From: Mycobacterium decipiens
GTDB taxonomy: Bacteria > Actinomycetota > Actinomycetes > Mycobacteriales > Mycobacteriaceae
Reading direction: 5' to 3'
Assembly: GCF_963853665.1 (NCBI RefSeq)
Contig: NZ_OY970459.1
Span: 1,116,001-1,180,000, forward strand
Length of the DNA stretch: 64,000 nt
Under the pieces are notes generated by a model that saw nothing but the letters and a program-made list of their open reading frames with translations, ran no database searches and was not told the DNA's origin. Shown one piece after another: positions 40,735-48,975 of this stretch. How positions within the stretch are numbered: position 1 is the first letter of the stretch; the number at the start of each line of letters is the position of its first letter. Made by a program: the position numbers and the translations under genes.

Positions 40735-42488
40735 CAGTATTTCCGTTCCTTGGGTTCGTAGCGGGTCTGCACGACGGGTTTGAAGTCAAGCCGGACGTCG
40801 CTGCGCAGATCGGTGCCCTCCTTGTAGGCCATGGTGTGGCGCATGTAGTTGACGTCGTCGCGGTTGGGATAGTCCTCGCGGGCGTGGCCGCCGCGGGACT
40901 CCTTGCGATTCAAGGCGCCCACCACCGTCACTTCGGCCAGCTCTAGTAGAAAGCCCAGTTCGATGGCCTCCAGTAGGTCACTGTTGAAGCGTTTCCCCTT
41001 GTCGTGCACGGTAATTCGGGAGTACCGCTCCTTGAGTGCGTGGATGTCGGTGAGCGCCTGCTTCAGGGTCTCCTCGGTGCGGAACACCGCGGCGTTGTTG
41101 TCCATCGACTGCTGCAGGGCGGTGCGGATGTCGGCGACGCGTTCGTTGCCGTGTTCCGACAGGATGTCGCTTACCCAGCCGACGACCATTGCCGCCGGGT
41201 TCGGCGGCATGTCGACGAAGTCGTGACCCTGCGCATAGCTGGCGGCGGAGATGCCGGCCCGACGACCGAAGACGTTGATATCCAGCAGCGAGTTGGTGCC
41301 TAGCCGGTTGGCGCCGTGCACGGATACGCACGCGCATTCGCCGGCTGCGTACAGGCCGGGGACGGTGTTGGTGTTGTCCCGCAACACCTGCCCGGTGACG
41401 GTGGTTGGGATGCCGCCCATCACGTAGTGACACGTCGGGTAGACCGGGACCAGCTCGTGGACCGGGTCCACGCCTAGGTAGGTGCGGGCGAATTCGGTGA
41501 TGTCGGGCAACTTGGCCGCCAGCACGTCGGCGCCCAGATGGCGGACGTCGATGTAGACGTAGTCCTTGTGCGGGCCGGCGCCGCGGCCCTCCAGGACTTC
41601 CAGCACCATCGAGCGGGCGACGATGTCACGCGGTGCCAGGTCGACGATCGTCGGGGCGTAGCGCTCCATGAAGCGTTCACCCTCACCATTGAGCAGCCGG
41701 CCGCCCTCGCCGCGCACCGCCTCCGAGATCAAGATGCCCAGCCCGGCCAGGCCGGTCGGGTGAAACTGGTGGAACTCCATGTCCTCCAACGGAAGCCCCT
41801 TGCGGAAGACAATCCCGATGCCGTCGCCGGTAAGCGTGTGCGCGTTGGAGGTGGTCTTATACATCCGGCCCGAGCCGCCGGTCGCGATCACGATCGCCTT
41901 GGCGTGGAATACATGGATGTCCCCGGTGGCCAGCTCGTAAGCGATCACCCCGGTGGCCACCGGGCCGGTCGGGGTCTGGGTGAGGGCCAGGTCGAGTGCA
42001 TAGAACTCGTTGAAGAACTCCACGTCGTGGCGGACGCAGTTCTGGTAGAGCGTCTGCAGGATCATGTGGCCGGTGCGGTCCGCCGCATAGCAGGCCCGGC
42101 GGACCGGCGCCTTGCCGTGGTCGCGGGTGTGCCCGCCGAAGCGGCGCTGGTCGATGCGGCCCTCGGGGGTGCGGTTGAACGGCATCCCCATCTTCTCCAG
42201 GTCGAGCACCGCATCGATGGCTTCCTTGCACATGATCTCCACGGCGTCCTGGTCCGCGAGATAGTCGCCGCCCTTGACGGTGTCGAAGGTGTGCCATTCC
42301 CAGTTGTCGTCTTCGACATTGGCCAGTGCGGCGCACATGCCGCCCTGCGCCGCACCGGTGTGACTACGGGTGGGGTACAGCTTGGTCAGCACCGCGGTGC
42401 GAACCCGCGGACCCGCTTCTACCGCGGCCCGCATCCCGGCGCCGCCCGCGCCGACGATCACCACGTCGTAGCGGTGTTGGGAGATCAA
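40734..42488 (-). CDS. sdhA: SdhA, succinate dehydrogenase flavoprotein
   Basis: This subunit of about 584 residues oxidises succinate to fumarate. The FAD motif is YDVVIVGAGGAGMRAAVEAG, and the covalent-FAD His lies in TRSHTGAAQGGM. Substrate-site blocks include FHQFHPTGLAGLGILISEA, GEGERFMERYAP and the RGGHAREDYPNRDD capping region. The start is unusual. In H37Rv (from memory, MICQHRYDVV) an ATG begins just before QHRYD; here a MIRU-like repeat interrupts that site and the only suitable start is TTG at 42488. Its TTGA overlaps the stop of a 29-codon ORF created by the repeat, so translation probably depends on coupling. H37Rv SdhA is 590 aa. Confidence 0.93.
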   Translation of the reverse strand: MISQHRYDVVIVGAGGAGMRAAVEAGPRVRTAVLTKLYPTRSHTGAAQGGMCAALANVEDDNWEWHTFDTVKGGDYLADQDAVEIMCKEAIDAVLDLEKMGMPFNRTPEGRIDQRRFGGHTRDHGKAPVRRACYAADRTGHMILQTLYQNCVRHDVEFFNEFYALDLALTQTPTGPVATGVIAYELATGDIHVFHAKAIVIATGGSGRMYKTTSNAHTLTGDGIGIVFRKGLPLEDMEFHQFHPTGLAGLGILISEAVRGEGGRLLNGEGERFMERYAPTIVDLAPRDIVARSMVLEVLEGRGAGPHKDYVYIDVRHLGADVLAAKLPDITEFARTYLGVDPVHELVPVYPTCHYVMGGIPTTVTGQVLRDNTNTVPGLYAAGECACVSVHGANRLGTNSLLDINVFGRRAGISAASYAQGHDFVDMPPNPAAMVVGWVSDILSEHGNERVADIRTALQQSMDNNAAVFRTEETLKQALTDIHALKERYSRITVHDKGKRFNSDLLEAIELGFLLELAEVTVVGALNRKESRGGHAREDYPNRDDVNYMRHTMAYKEGTDLRSDVRLDFKPVVQTRYEPKERKY

Positions 42489-42574
42489 GGCCGCCGCCCA
42501 CGATGCAGTGGGGGCACCCCCAGCCGCGAGGCGGCGAGGGGGACGAAGCGATGAGGAGGAGGTGGTGTAATCAT
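42485..42574 (-). CDS. 29-residue ORF created by the repeat, coupled to sdhA
   Basis: The original sdhA ATG (42572-42574) now opens a 29-codon frame through the inserted repeat. It begins MITPPPPHRFVPLAASRLG and ends at TGA (42485-42487), which overlaps the TTG start of sdhA. A purine-rich AAGGAGCAC site precedes the ATG. The peptide itself probably has no function; its translation would deliver ribosomes to sdhA. MIRU elements are known to carry such ORFs, whose ends overlap the flanking genes. Confidence 0.65.
   Translation of the reverse strand: MITPPPPHRFVPLAASRLGVPPLHRGRRP
42488..42569 (-). repeat. MIRU-like element inserted at the sdhD-sdhA junction
   Basis: This element of about 82 bp is flanked by TGAT direct repeats (plus-strand ATCA at 42484-42487 and 42570-42573). 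On the minus strand it begins with CCTCCTCCTCATCGCTTCG, has a palindromic middle (GGGGGTGCCCCC) and ends near TGCATCGTGGGCGG. The same head (CTCCTCCTCA) and tail (TGCATCGT) appear in the tandem repeat at 58491-58593. Insertion at a coupled TGA start/stop site with a small ORF inside is the hallmark of mycobacterial interspersed repetitive units. Confidence 0.75.
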
Positions 42575-42592
42575 GTGCTCCTTCCAGGACTT

Positions 42593-43072
42593 TCAGGAAA
42601 TGTTTGGGTCGAATGTCACTATCACGTAGGTACCCAGCATCAGCGTGAACAGCATGGACAACGCCAGCAGCGAGTTCAGCCAGAATCGGGTGGTGTCTTT
42701 TCGGCTGTAGTCGTCGATGATGGTGCGCAGGCCGTTGCCGCCGTGCAGCTGCGCCAGCCACAACAGCAGCAGATCCCAGGTCTGCCAGAACGGGGACGCC
42801 CAGCGTTGCGCGACGAAGTTGAAGTCCAGGCGATACACGCCGTTGTCCCACATCAGCATGATGAACAGGTGCCCGATTGCCAGGAACACCAGCGCAACGC
42901 CGGAGAACCGCATGAACAACCACGCGAATTTCTCGAAGTTGGGCATGCCGGCACGCCGCCGTGGTGACCGCGGGTTGTCCAGGCTGGCCGGACGGTCGTA
43001 ACTGCGCTGCCGTACCGGCGCGATCGTGCCCTTGTCGGGTTGCGGTCCGAGCTGAAGATCGGAGGTGCTCAT
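42593..43072 (-). CDS. sdhD: SdhD, succinate dehydrogenase membrane anchor
   Basis: This 159-residue membrane subunit, with SdhC, anchors SdhAB and forms the quinone/haem site. Three helices are seen: FSGVALVFLAIGHLFIMLMW (about 55-74), a second around QTWDLLLLWLAQLHGGNGLR (about 97-116, with a His that may ligate haem) and LLALSMLFTLMLGTYVIVTF. By recollection the H37Rv protein begins nearer SAPVRQRS; here the ATG at 43072 gives a somewhat longer N-terminus. Its start overlaps the sdhC stop (ATGA). About 105 bp separate its stop from the sdhA start because of the inserted repeat; without the repeat the gap would be about 19 bp. Confidence 0.93.
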   Translation of the reverse strand: MSTSDLQLGPQPDKGTIAPVRQRSYDRPASLDNPRSPRRRAGMPNFEKFAWLFMRFSGVALVFLAIGHLFIMLMWDNGVYRLDFNFVAQRWASPFWQTWDLLLLWLAQLHGGNGLRTIIDDYSRKDTTRFWLNSLLALSMLFTLMLGTYVIVTFDPNIS

Positions 43073-43479
43073 CGGAAGTGCTCCCACATGTGGATGCCCA
43101 CCACCACGCCCGCCGGAACCATCAGCAGCAGATAGACCACGCCGATGATCCACAACATCAGCCGCTGGTAGCGGGGGCCCTGCGACCAGAAATCGATCAA
43201 GATGACCCGGATCCCGTTCAGCGCGTGGAAGAGCACCGCAGCGACCAGGCCATATTCCATCAGGCCGACGATCGGGGTTTTGTAGGTCGCCAGCACCGCG
43301 TTGTAGGTCTGCGGACTCACCCGCAGCATCGCGGCGTCCAGGACGTGGACAAACAGGAAGAAGAAAATCGTCGCGCCGCTGATGCGATGCAGTACCCACG
43401 ACCACATACCGGGATCTCCCCGATACAGAGTCCGAGGTGGTCGCCGTCCGCGCGACACGGTTGTCGCCGTTGTGTTCAC
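43069..43479 (-). CDS. sdhC: SdhC, succinate dehydrogenase cytochrome b556 subunit
   Basis: This membrane anchor of about 136 residues is the first gene of sdhCDAB. The family core WSWVLHRISGATIFFFLFVH (HRxSG signature) starts at about residue 27. It is followed by LDAAMLRVSPQTYNAVLATY, EYGLVAAVLFHALNGIRVIL (haem-ligand His) and WIIGVVYLLLMVPAGVVVGI. GTG at 43479 was chosen; TTG at 43488 is possible. The older H37Rv start at Met-Trp-Ser-Trp would omit the conserved RRPPRTLYRGDPG. It is divergent from cdd (163 bp). The stop overlaps sdhD (ATGA). Confidence 0.92.
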   Translation of the reverse strand: MNTTATTVSRGRRPPRTLYRGDPGMWSWVLHRISGATIFFFLFVHVLDAAMLRVSPQTYNAVLATYKTPIVGLMEYGLVAAVLFHALNGIRVILIDFWSQGPRYQRLMLWIIGVVYLLLMVPAGVVVGIHMWEHFR

Positions 43480-43642
43480 CTCTCGCAAACCCCTTTAAAC
43501 CGCCATCGAACACCTCTAGCCGGGCAATCGAGCTTAACTTGGCCGGATTGCGGAGTGTGCCGAACAGTCCGATCGCGGCCGTGTGTCGATGCAGAGTTAG
43601 GGTGGCTTTCTGACATTGTCCCATCGCCGAGCGGGGTTGCCG

Positions 43643-44077
43643 ATGCCTGAGGTCGATTGGGATGTGCTGCGGGACAATGCAACCCATGCGGCAGCCGGGG
43701 CGTATGCGCCGTATTCGCGGTTCGGCGTGGGCGCGGCCGCACTGGTCGACGATGGCCGCGTCATCACCGGATGCAATGTGGAGAATGTCTCGCATGGCTT
43801 GGGTCTGTGTGCCGAATGCGCGGTGGTGTGTGCCCTGCATTCGACCGGCGGCGGCCAGCTGCTCGCGCTGGCATGCGTCGACAGTCACGGATCCATGCTG
43901 ATGCCGTGCGGACGATGTCGTCAGCTGCTGCTCGAGCACGGCGGTCCCGAGCTGCTGATCGACCATCCGGCTGGGCCGCGTCGGCTCGGTGATTTGTTGC
44001 CCGACGCCTTCGGCATCGACGACCTGGCGCGGCGAGGGTGCGGGCTTGGACGGCCCGGGAAGGGGGCGGACGATTGA
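43643..44077 (+). CDS. cdd: Cdd, cytidine deaminase
   Basis: This 144-residue zinc enzyme deaminates cytidine and deoxycytidine to uridine forms for pyrimidine salvage. Motifs are GAYAPYSRFGVGAAAL, TGCNVENVSHGLGLCAECAVV (Cys-Ala-Glu with the proton-shuttling Glu) and MPCGRCRQLLLEH (the remaining zinc cysteines), the homotetrameric form. The C-terminus is about ten residues longer than in H37Rv (133 aa), with [15 protein letters not shown]. The ATG at 43643 starts PEVDWDVLRDNA. First gene of the cdd-deoA-add operon; the stop overlaps the deoA TTG (TTGA). Confidence 0.95.
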   Translation: MPEVDWDVLRDNATHAAAGAYAPYSRFGVGAAALVDDGRVITGCNVENVSHGLGLCAECAVVCALHSTGGGQLLALACVDSHGSMLMPCGRCRQLLLEHGGPELLIDHPAGPRRLGDLLPDAFGIDDLARRGCGLGRPGKGADD

Positions 44078-45384
44078 ACCTCAAGTCGGGAGCCCGGTTG
44101 ACCGACTTCGCATTCGACGCGCCGACGGTAATCCGGACCAAGCGGGACGGCGGGCGGTTGTCCGACGCCGCCATCGACTGGGTCATCGGGGCCTACACCG
44201 ACGGCCGGGTCGCCGACGAACAGATGGCGGCGCTGTTGATGGCGATCGTTTGGCGGGGCATGGACCGCGGCGAGATCGCCCGCTGGACGGCGGCGATGCT
44301 GGCATCCGGTGAGCTGATGGATTTCTCCGATCTGCCGCTGCCGACCGTCGGCAAGCACTCGACCGGCGGAGTTGGGGACAAGACCACGGTGGCGTTGGTG
44401 CCCATCATCGCGGCCTGCGGCGGTGCGGTGCCGAAGGCGTCCGGTCGTGGGCTGGGGCATACCGGCGGCACCCTGGACAAGCTGGAATCCATCGCGGGGT
44501 TCACCACAGACCTGTCCAGCCAGCGCGTGCGTGAACAGCTGCGGGATATCGGCGCGGCGATATTTGGTGCCGGCCAGCTGGCGGCGGCCGACAAAAGGCT
44601 CTACGCGCTGCGCGATATCACCGCAACGGTCGAGTCGCTGCCGTTGATCGCCAGTTCGGTGATGAGCAAGAAGCTGGCCGAGGGCATCGGCGCGCTGGTG
44701 CTTGACGTGAAGGTCGGTTCGGGGGCGCTGATGGAGTCGGAGGCGCAGTGTCGCGAACTGGCCTACACCATGGTCGAGTTGGGCGCGGCGCACGGGGTGC
44801 GGACCCGCGCGGTGCTGACGGACATGAACCGCCCGCTGGGCGCGACGGTCGGCAATGCGCTCGAAGTTGGCGAATCGCTGGAGGTGCTGGCCGGCGGCGG
44901 GCCGCCGGATGTGGTGGAGCTGACATTGCGGTTGGCCGGCGAGATGCTCGAGCTTGCCGGAATCGACGGCCGCGATCCCGCGCAGACGTTGCGGGACGGC
45001 ACCGCAATGGACCGATTCCGTCGGCTGGTCGCCGCTCAGGGCGGTGACTTGTCGGTGCCGTTGCCAATCGGTGCGCACTCAGAGACCGTGATCGCTGCGC
45101 GGAGCGGCAAAATGGGCGAAATCGACGCGATGGCGGTGGGGTTGGCAGCATGGCGACTCGGTGCGGGACGGTCCCAGCCGGGCGGGCAGGTGCAGTTGGG
45201 CGCCGGCATCAGGATCCATCGTCGTCCCGGGGAACCGGTCGCGGCCGGTGAGCCCTTGTTCACCCTGTACACCGACACCCCGGAACGCTTCGCTGCCGCA
45301 CTGGCCGAGCTGGACGGCGCGTTCAGCGTTGGGGACACGCCGCCGCAGCCGCGGCGGCTCATCATCGATCGGATCACTCTATGA
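44074..45384 (+). CDS. deoA: DeoA, thymidine phosphorylase
   Basis: This 436-residue enzyme cleaves thymidine (and deoxyuridine) with phosphate to the base and deoxyribose-1-phosphate. Family signatures are [19 protein letters not shown] (phosphate site, about residues 93-111), [20 protein letters not shown] and [20 protein letters not shown]. The C-terminal domain has [23 protein letters not shown] at 44074 overlaps the cdd stop and fits coupled translation; TTG at 44098 would match the H37Rv N-terminus ([11 protein letters not shown]) and is a real alternative. The stop overlaps add (ATGA, 45381-45384). Confidence 0.93.
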   Translation: MNLKSGARLTDFAFDAPTVIRTKRDGGRLSDAAIDWVIGAYTDGRVADEQMAALLMAIVWRGMDRGEIARWTAAMLASGELMDFSDLPLPTVGKHSTGGVGDKTTVALVPIIAACGGAVPKASGRGLGHTGGTLDKLESIAGFTTDLSSQRVREQLRDIGAAIFGAGQLAAADKRLYALRDITATVESLPLIASSVMSKKLAEGIGALVLDVKVGSGALMESEAQCRELAYTMVELGAAHGVRTRAVLTDMNRPLGATVGNALEVGESLEVLAGGGPPDVVELTLRLAGEMLELAGIDGRDPAQTLRDGTAMDRFRRLVAAQGGDLSVPLPIGAHSETVIAARSGKMGEIDAMAVGLAAWRLGAGRSQPGGQVQLGAGIRIHRRPGEPVAAGEPLFTLYTDTPERFAAALAELDGAFSVGDTPPQPRRLIIDRITL

Positions 45385-46511
45385 GCACAGCACCGACCCT
45401 GCACACGATCAGGCAAGCGCCCAAGGCCCTGCTGCACGATCACCTCGATGGCGGGTTGCGCCCGGCCACCGTGCTGGACATCGCCGGCCAGGTCGGCTAT
45501 GACGAGCTGCCGGCCACCGACGCCGACGCGCTGGCGACCTGGTTTCGCACCCAATCGCACAGCGGCTCACTGGAGCGCTATCTTGAGCCGTTCTCGCACA
45601 CCGTGGCGGTGATGCAGACGCCCGAGGCGTTGTACCGCGTCGCCCATGAGTGTGTGGAAGATCTAGCTGCCGACTCCGTGGTGTACGCCGAGGTGCGGTT
45701 CGCTCCCGAATTGCACATCAATCGCGGGCTGTCGTTCGACGACGTCGTAGACGCCGTTCTGCTGGGTTTCGCCGCCGGTGAGAAGGCGTGTGCCGCCGAC
45801 GGCCATCCCATCACCGTCCGTTGTCTGGTCACCGCGATGCGGCACGCCGCAATGTCCCGGGAGATCGCGGAGCTGGCGATCCGTTTCCGGGACAAGGGGG
45901 TGGTCGGATTCGACATCGCCGGCGCGGAAGCCGGCCACCCGCCGACCCGGCACCTGGACGCTTTCGAGTACATGCGTGATCACAACGCACGCTTCACTAT
46001 TCACGCTGGTGAGGCGTTCGGGCTGCCGTCCATCCACGAGGCGATCGCGTTCTGCGGAGCCGACCGGCTGGGCCACGGGATGCGGATCGGCGACGACATT
46101 GACGTCGACGCTGACGGCGGCTTCCGGTTGGGTCGGCTGGCGTCGATCCTGCGCGACAAGCGGGTTCCGCTGGAATTGTGTCCCAGCTCCAACGTGCAGA
46201 CGGGCGCGGCCGCAAGCATCGCCGACCACCCGTTCGACCTACTGGCCCGGGCGCGGTTCCGGGTGACCGTCAACACCGACAACCGGCTGATGAGCGACAC
46301 ATCGATGAGCCTCGAGATGCATCGGTTGGTGGAGGCGTTCGGATACGGCTGGATCGACTTGGCGCGCTTCACCGTCAATGCGATGAAATCGGCGTTCATT
46401 CCGTTCGACCAGCGGCTGGCTCTGATCGAGGAGGTGATCAAGCCGCAGTACGCGGTGCTCATGGGTAATGCCGCCAAGACCGCGGAAGTGTCCCAGCAGG
46501 CACACAGCTAA
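45381..46511 (+). CDS. add: Add, adenosine deaminase
   Basis: This 376-residue zinc hydrolase converts adenosine and deoxyadenosine to inosine forms. Metal and catalytic motifs are [12 protein letters not shown] (HxH, about residues 16-27), [34 protein letters not shown] (zinc His and catalytic Glu), [20 protein letters not shown] and [14 protein letters not shown] (zinc Asp). The length is close to H37Rv Add (365 aa). It is the last gene of cdd-deoA-add. Together they turn scavenged nucleosides into bases and sugar phosphate, while deoD and upp elsewhere in the window recover the bases. Confidence 0.95.
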   Translation: MSTAPTLHTIRQAPKALLHDHLDGGLRPATVLDIAGQVGYDELPATDADALATWFRTQSHSGSLERYLEPFSHTVAVMQTPEALYRVAHECVEDLAADSVVYAEVRFAPELHINRGLSFDDVVDAVLLGFAAGEKACAADGHPITVRCLVTAMRHAAMSREIAELAIRFRDKGVVGFDIAGAEAGHPPTRHLDAFEYMRDHNARFTIHAGEAFGLPSIHEAIAFCGADRLGHGMRIGDDIDVDADGGFRLGRLASILRDKRVPLELCPSSNVQTGAAASIADHPFDLLARARFRVTVNTDNRLMSDTSMSLEMHRLVEAFGYGWIDLARFTVNAMKSAFIPFDQRLALIEEVIKPQYAVLMGNAAKTAEVSQQAHS

Positions 46512-46572
46512 TCATCGGCAAGTTCGCTGGTAAATCCCACCTACCGTCAAGTTACTTGCCAGATAGCTTTCG

Positions 46573-46578
46573 TACTGT
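46573..46578 (+). promoter_or_regulatory. Predicted -10 element of mtp (leaderless)
   Basis: TACTGT fits TANNNT and lies 6 nt before the mtp ATG at 46585, the spacing of mycobacterial leaderless promoters. No clear -35 box is seen at 17-18 nt. This supports mtp having its own promoter apart from add. Confidence 0.45.
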
Positions 46579-46584
46579 CATCGC

Positions 46585-46875
46585 ATGTCCCGGTTCGGAT
46601 GCCGCACGCTCATGCTGGCGACGTGCGCCGTTGCCACGGCGTTCAGCATGGCGGGCTTCGGTGGCGTCGCCAAATCCGAAGCCCAGCCCGCGCCGGTGCC
46701 CGACTACTTCTGGTGTCCTGGCCAACCTTTCGACCCGGCGTGGGGGCCCAACTGGGATCCCACTACCTGTCACGACGAATTCCAACGCTACATCGAAGAG
46801 CCCGTCCCAGAAGACCCTGCGCTTGACGATCCCGGTGCCGCGCCGCCCCCAGCCGCCGGCGGCGGCGGCGCATAG
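46585..46875 (+). CDS. mtp: MTP pilin homologue (Rv3312A-like)
   Basis: This 96-residue exported protein has a signal peptide (about residues 1-33, with hydrophobic LMLATCAVATAFSMAGFG) and a mature part QPAPVPDYFWCPGQPFDPAW, GPNWDPTTCHDEF with two cysteines (44 and 62), then an acidic stretch and a Pro/Ala/Gly tail. By recollection this matches the M. tuberculosis curli-like pilin MTP (103 aa) closely through GPNWDP and in DDPGAAPPP. The acidic middle is different and shorter (YIEEPVPEDPALDDPG). MTP has been described as specific to the M. tuberculosis complex, so a homologue here bears on the identity of the organism. Assembly into pili is not shown by sequence. Confidence 0.85.
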   Translation: MSRFGCRTLMLATCAVATAFSMAGFGGVAKSEAQPAPVPDYFWCPGQPFDPAWGPNWDPTTCHDEFQRYIEEPVPEDPALDDPGAAPPPAAGGGGA

Positions 46876-47153
46876 CGAGCCCGCCGGCATCGCCGATACG
46901 GCGTGCCATGGTGGTGGCGTCCTGACCGCGACTGAAGCTGGCTGAATCGAATCGTCCGCCGATAGGCATCCGGCCCGGGGATCCACGCCTCGCATTCGGC
47001 GAATATGCGTATCAACTGTGGGCGCGCGCCGCAGATCTACGACCCCGGTTCAGGGCAGAATTACGCCCTCCAGCCGATGGACTGCGCCGCCGGAAATGAC
47101 AGGGTCGAAGCAACCGCTTTGACAACTTGACGGACGCTTGAAGGGACCCTGTC
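46876..47153. other. Non-coding stretch after mtp, no convincing gene
   Basis: From the mtp stop to the small ORF at 47154 there is no gene I can support. A 41-codon frame at 47005-47130 (starting MRINCGRAPQIYD) has no recognisable homology and a poor ribosome site. This stretch could be scar tissue from a lost gene. I see no repeat, RNA or clear operator in it. Confidence 0.4.
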
Positions 47154-47330
47154 ATGACCACCGGCAGCACTTCCACCACTGGCCACAACGACGCTGTGGC
47201 TTTGGCCGCCACACCCGTTGACCGGCTCGGGCGATTGACGCTGGATCGCGTGCGGTCACGTGCATGCCGGCCGAAGCGGTATACGTTCCTTGAGGACTCC
47301 TGCATGGCGCGCGCGATGAATCGACTCTGA
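47154..47330 (+). CDS. Possible 58-residue protein of unknown function
   Basis: The frame starts MTTGSTSTTGHNDAVALAAT, has a basic middle (DRVRSRACRPKRYT) and ends ARAMNRL. An AAGGGA site lies 7 nt before the ATG, the best argument that it is translated. There is no signal peptide, membrane helix or known motif. It may be a remnant of a larger gene. Low confidence. Confidence 0.3.
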   Translation: MTTGSTSTTGHNDAVALAATPVDRLGRLTLDRVRSRACRPKRYTFLEDSCMARAMNRL

Positions 47331-47354
47331 GCACACGTGGCGCTGCCCACGACA

Positions 47355-47360
47355 TAACAT
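47355..47360 (+). promoter_or_regulatory. Predicted -10 element of the ASCH-hydrolase pair
   Basis: TAACAT (TANNNT) lies 7 nt before the ATG at 47368, the leaderless spacing. No ribosome-binding site is present between them, which agrees with a leaderless start. Confidence 0.45.
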
Positions 47361-47367
47361 CGCTCGC

Positions 47368-47949
47368 ATGCTGCTCAACCGTGCCATCGCCCAAGGCATC
47401 GCGGATGGCGGCGTCAGCCTGGTGCTCCGGCGCTGGGACGTCCCCCGGGCAAAGCCGGGTGGCACGCAGCGCACGGTGGTGGGCACGATTCGCATCGACA
47501 GTGTCGCCGAGCACCCGCACAACTACCGCGTCAGTGAAGCGCAGGCGCGCGCAGCCGGCTACCCCGATGCTGCGACCGCTCAGGCTGAGCTGGAACGTCG
47601 GCCGGCGGCGCACACCTACCTGATCGGAGTGTCGTATGCGGGCCTCGACGAGCGCCAGGCGCTGGCGGCAGCCGACACGCTGACCGGCGCCGACATCGCG
47701 GCAATCGTGTCCCGCCTCGACCGGTTCGACGCCGCCAGCGACTCCGGCCCATGGACCAGGCGGTACCTGCGGCTGATCGCCGACAATGAGGCGGTGCGCG
47801 CGCCGAACCTGGCGGCCGGCGAACGAATGGACGTGCCGCGGTTCAAGCGGCGGGTGCGCCGGCTCAAAGAGCTGGGCCTGACTATCAGCCTCGATGTGGG
47901 CTACCGGCTGGCGCCGCGCGGCCGGGCACTCATGGAAGCCATCGGCTAA
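47368..47949 (+). CDS. ASCH-domain protein with C-terminal winged-helix-like segment
   Basis: This 193-residue protein has an N-terminal half that looks like an ASCH (PUA-like) domain: GGVSLVLRRWDVPRAKPGGT, the strand TVVGTIRIDSVAEH and a C-terminal strand of the fold, THTYLIGVSYAGLD-like (AAHTYLIGVSYAGLD). ASCH domains bind RNA or modified nucleotides. The second half, with PRFKRRVRRLKELGLTISLD and VGYRLAPRGRALMEAIG, resembles a winged helix. Function unknown. It is followed at once by a hydrolase gene (stop and start overlap in TAATG at 47947-47951), so the two are coupled. Confidence 0.7.
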   Translation: MLLNRAIAQGIADGGVSLVLRRWDVPRAKPGGTQRTVVGTIRIDSVAEHPHNYRVSEAQARAAGYPDAATAQAELERRPAAHTYLIGVSYAGLDERQALAAADTLTGADIAAIVSRLDRFDAASDSGPWTRRYLRLIADNEAVRAPNLAAGERMDVPRFKRRVRRLKELGLTISLDVGYRLAPRGRALMEAIG

Positions 47950-48875
47950 TGCAGTTGCTACCGGAGCACATTCGCACCGACGAGGCGCATGAGTTCACGC
48001 TCCCCGACGGGCGTACGCTCGCCTACCTGGAATGGGGTGATGGCACCGGCTATCCGGCGTTCTACTTTCATGGCACGCCAAGCTCGCGGCTTGAGGGCGC
48101 CTTCGCCGATTGTGCGGCACGGCGCACCGGCTTCCGGCTGATTGCCGTTGATCGGCCCGGGTACGGCCGCTCGACATTTCAGGAGGGGCGCAGGCTGCGG
48201 GATTGGCCGGCAGACGTGTGTGCCCTGGCCGACGCGCTCGAGCTGGACGAGTTCGGCGTGGTGGGGCATTCGGGAGCGGGACCGCACCTGTTTGCCTGCG
48301 GCGCGTTCATTCCTCGGGCACGACTCAAATTCGTCGGCGCGCTCGGACCGTGGGGCCCACCAGCCGGCGATAACGTTGAGCCGGACGTCATGCGCAGCCT
48401 TAACATCGCTGACCGGTTCTATGCGCGTTTGGCGCGACGTGGACCGCGGCTATTCGGTGCCTTGTTCGCCCCGCTCGGCTGGTGCGCGAAGTACTCTCCC
48501 GGATTGTTTTCCGGTTTGATAACCGCTTCGGTGCCCGCGGCGGACAAGCACCGCCTGCGCGACGAACTCTTCGGACGCCACTTCCGTGCGGTTCAACTCG
48601 AAGCATTCCGGCAGGGCAGCCGCGGGGCAGCGTACGAATCGTTTCTTGAATACCGCCCCTGGGGTTTCGATCTCGCCGAGGTGGCCGTGCCCACTCACAT
48701 CTGGCTGGGTGACCGTGACTCCTTCGTACCACGCGCGATGGGGGAGTACCTGGAGCGCTCGATTCCGCACGTCGATGTGCACTGGGCCGAAGGTAAAGGC
48801 CATTTCAACATCGAAGACTGGGACGCGATTCTCGCCGCGTGTGCCACCGATATCGGCGAGCGCCGCGGTAGTTGA
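47949..48875 (+). CDS. Alpha/beta hydrolase (Rv3312c-like)
   Basis: This 308-residue protein has the same length as Rv3312c. The oxyanion motif is FYFHGTPSSRLEG (about residues 37-49), the nucleophile elbow GVVGHSGAGPHLFACG (Ser about 103), the acid in THIWLGDRDSFVP and the His in WAEGKGHFNIEDW. The cap region is hydrophobic (FGALFAPLGWCAKYSPGLFSG). Substrate unknown; the proline-iminopeptidase/haloperoxidase-like group is likely. It begins in a TAATG overlap with the ASCH gene and was probably acquired or kept as a pair with it. No signal peptide. Confidence 0.88.
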   Translation: MQLLPEHIRTDEAHEFTLPDGRTLAYLEWGDGTGYPAFYFHGTPSSRLEGAFADCAARRTGFRLIAVDRPGYGRSTFQEGRRLRDWPADVCALADALELDEFGVVGHSGAGPHLFACGAFIPRARLKFVGALGPWGPPAGDNVEPDVMRSLNIADRFYARLARRGPRLFGALFAPLGWCAKYSPGLFSGLITASVPAADKHRLRDELFGRHFRAVQLEAFRQGSRGAAYESFLEYRPWGFDLAEVAVPTHIWLGDRDSFVPRAMGEYLERSIPHVDVHWAEGKGHFNIEDWDAILAACATDIGERRGS

Positions 48876-48975
48876 CGCAACCTCGGGGCCCAGGGTGGTC
48901 TGTACGACGCCTGCCCGGGGTGTTGCGTCGCGAAGTTCACCCCCGGCGGGGTCTCTTCGACCGGCTAGCGCTGGC

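Noticed and set aside
40734..42923. A longer SdhA beginning inside sdhD
   Set aside because: The extra residues are sdhD read in another frame and carry no homology; homology starts at QHRYDVVIVG.
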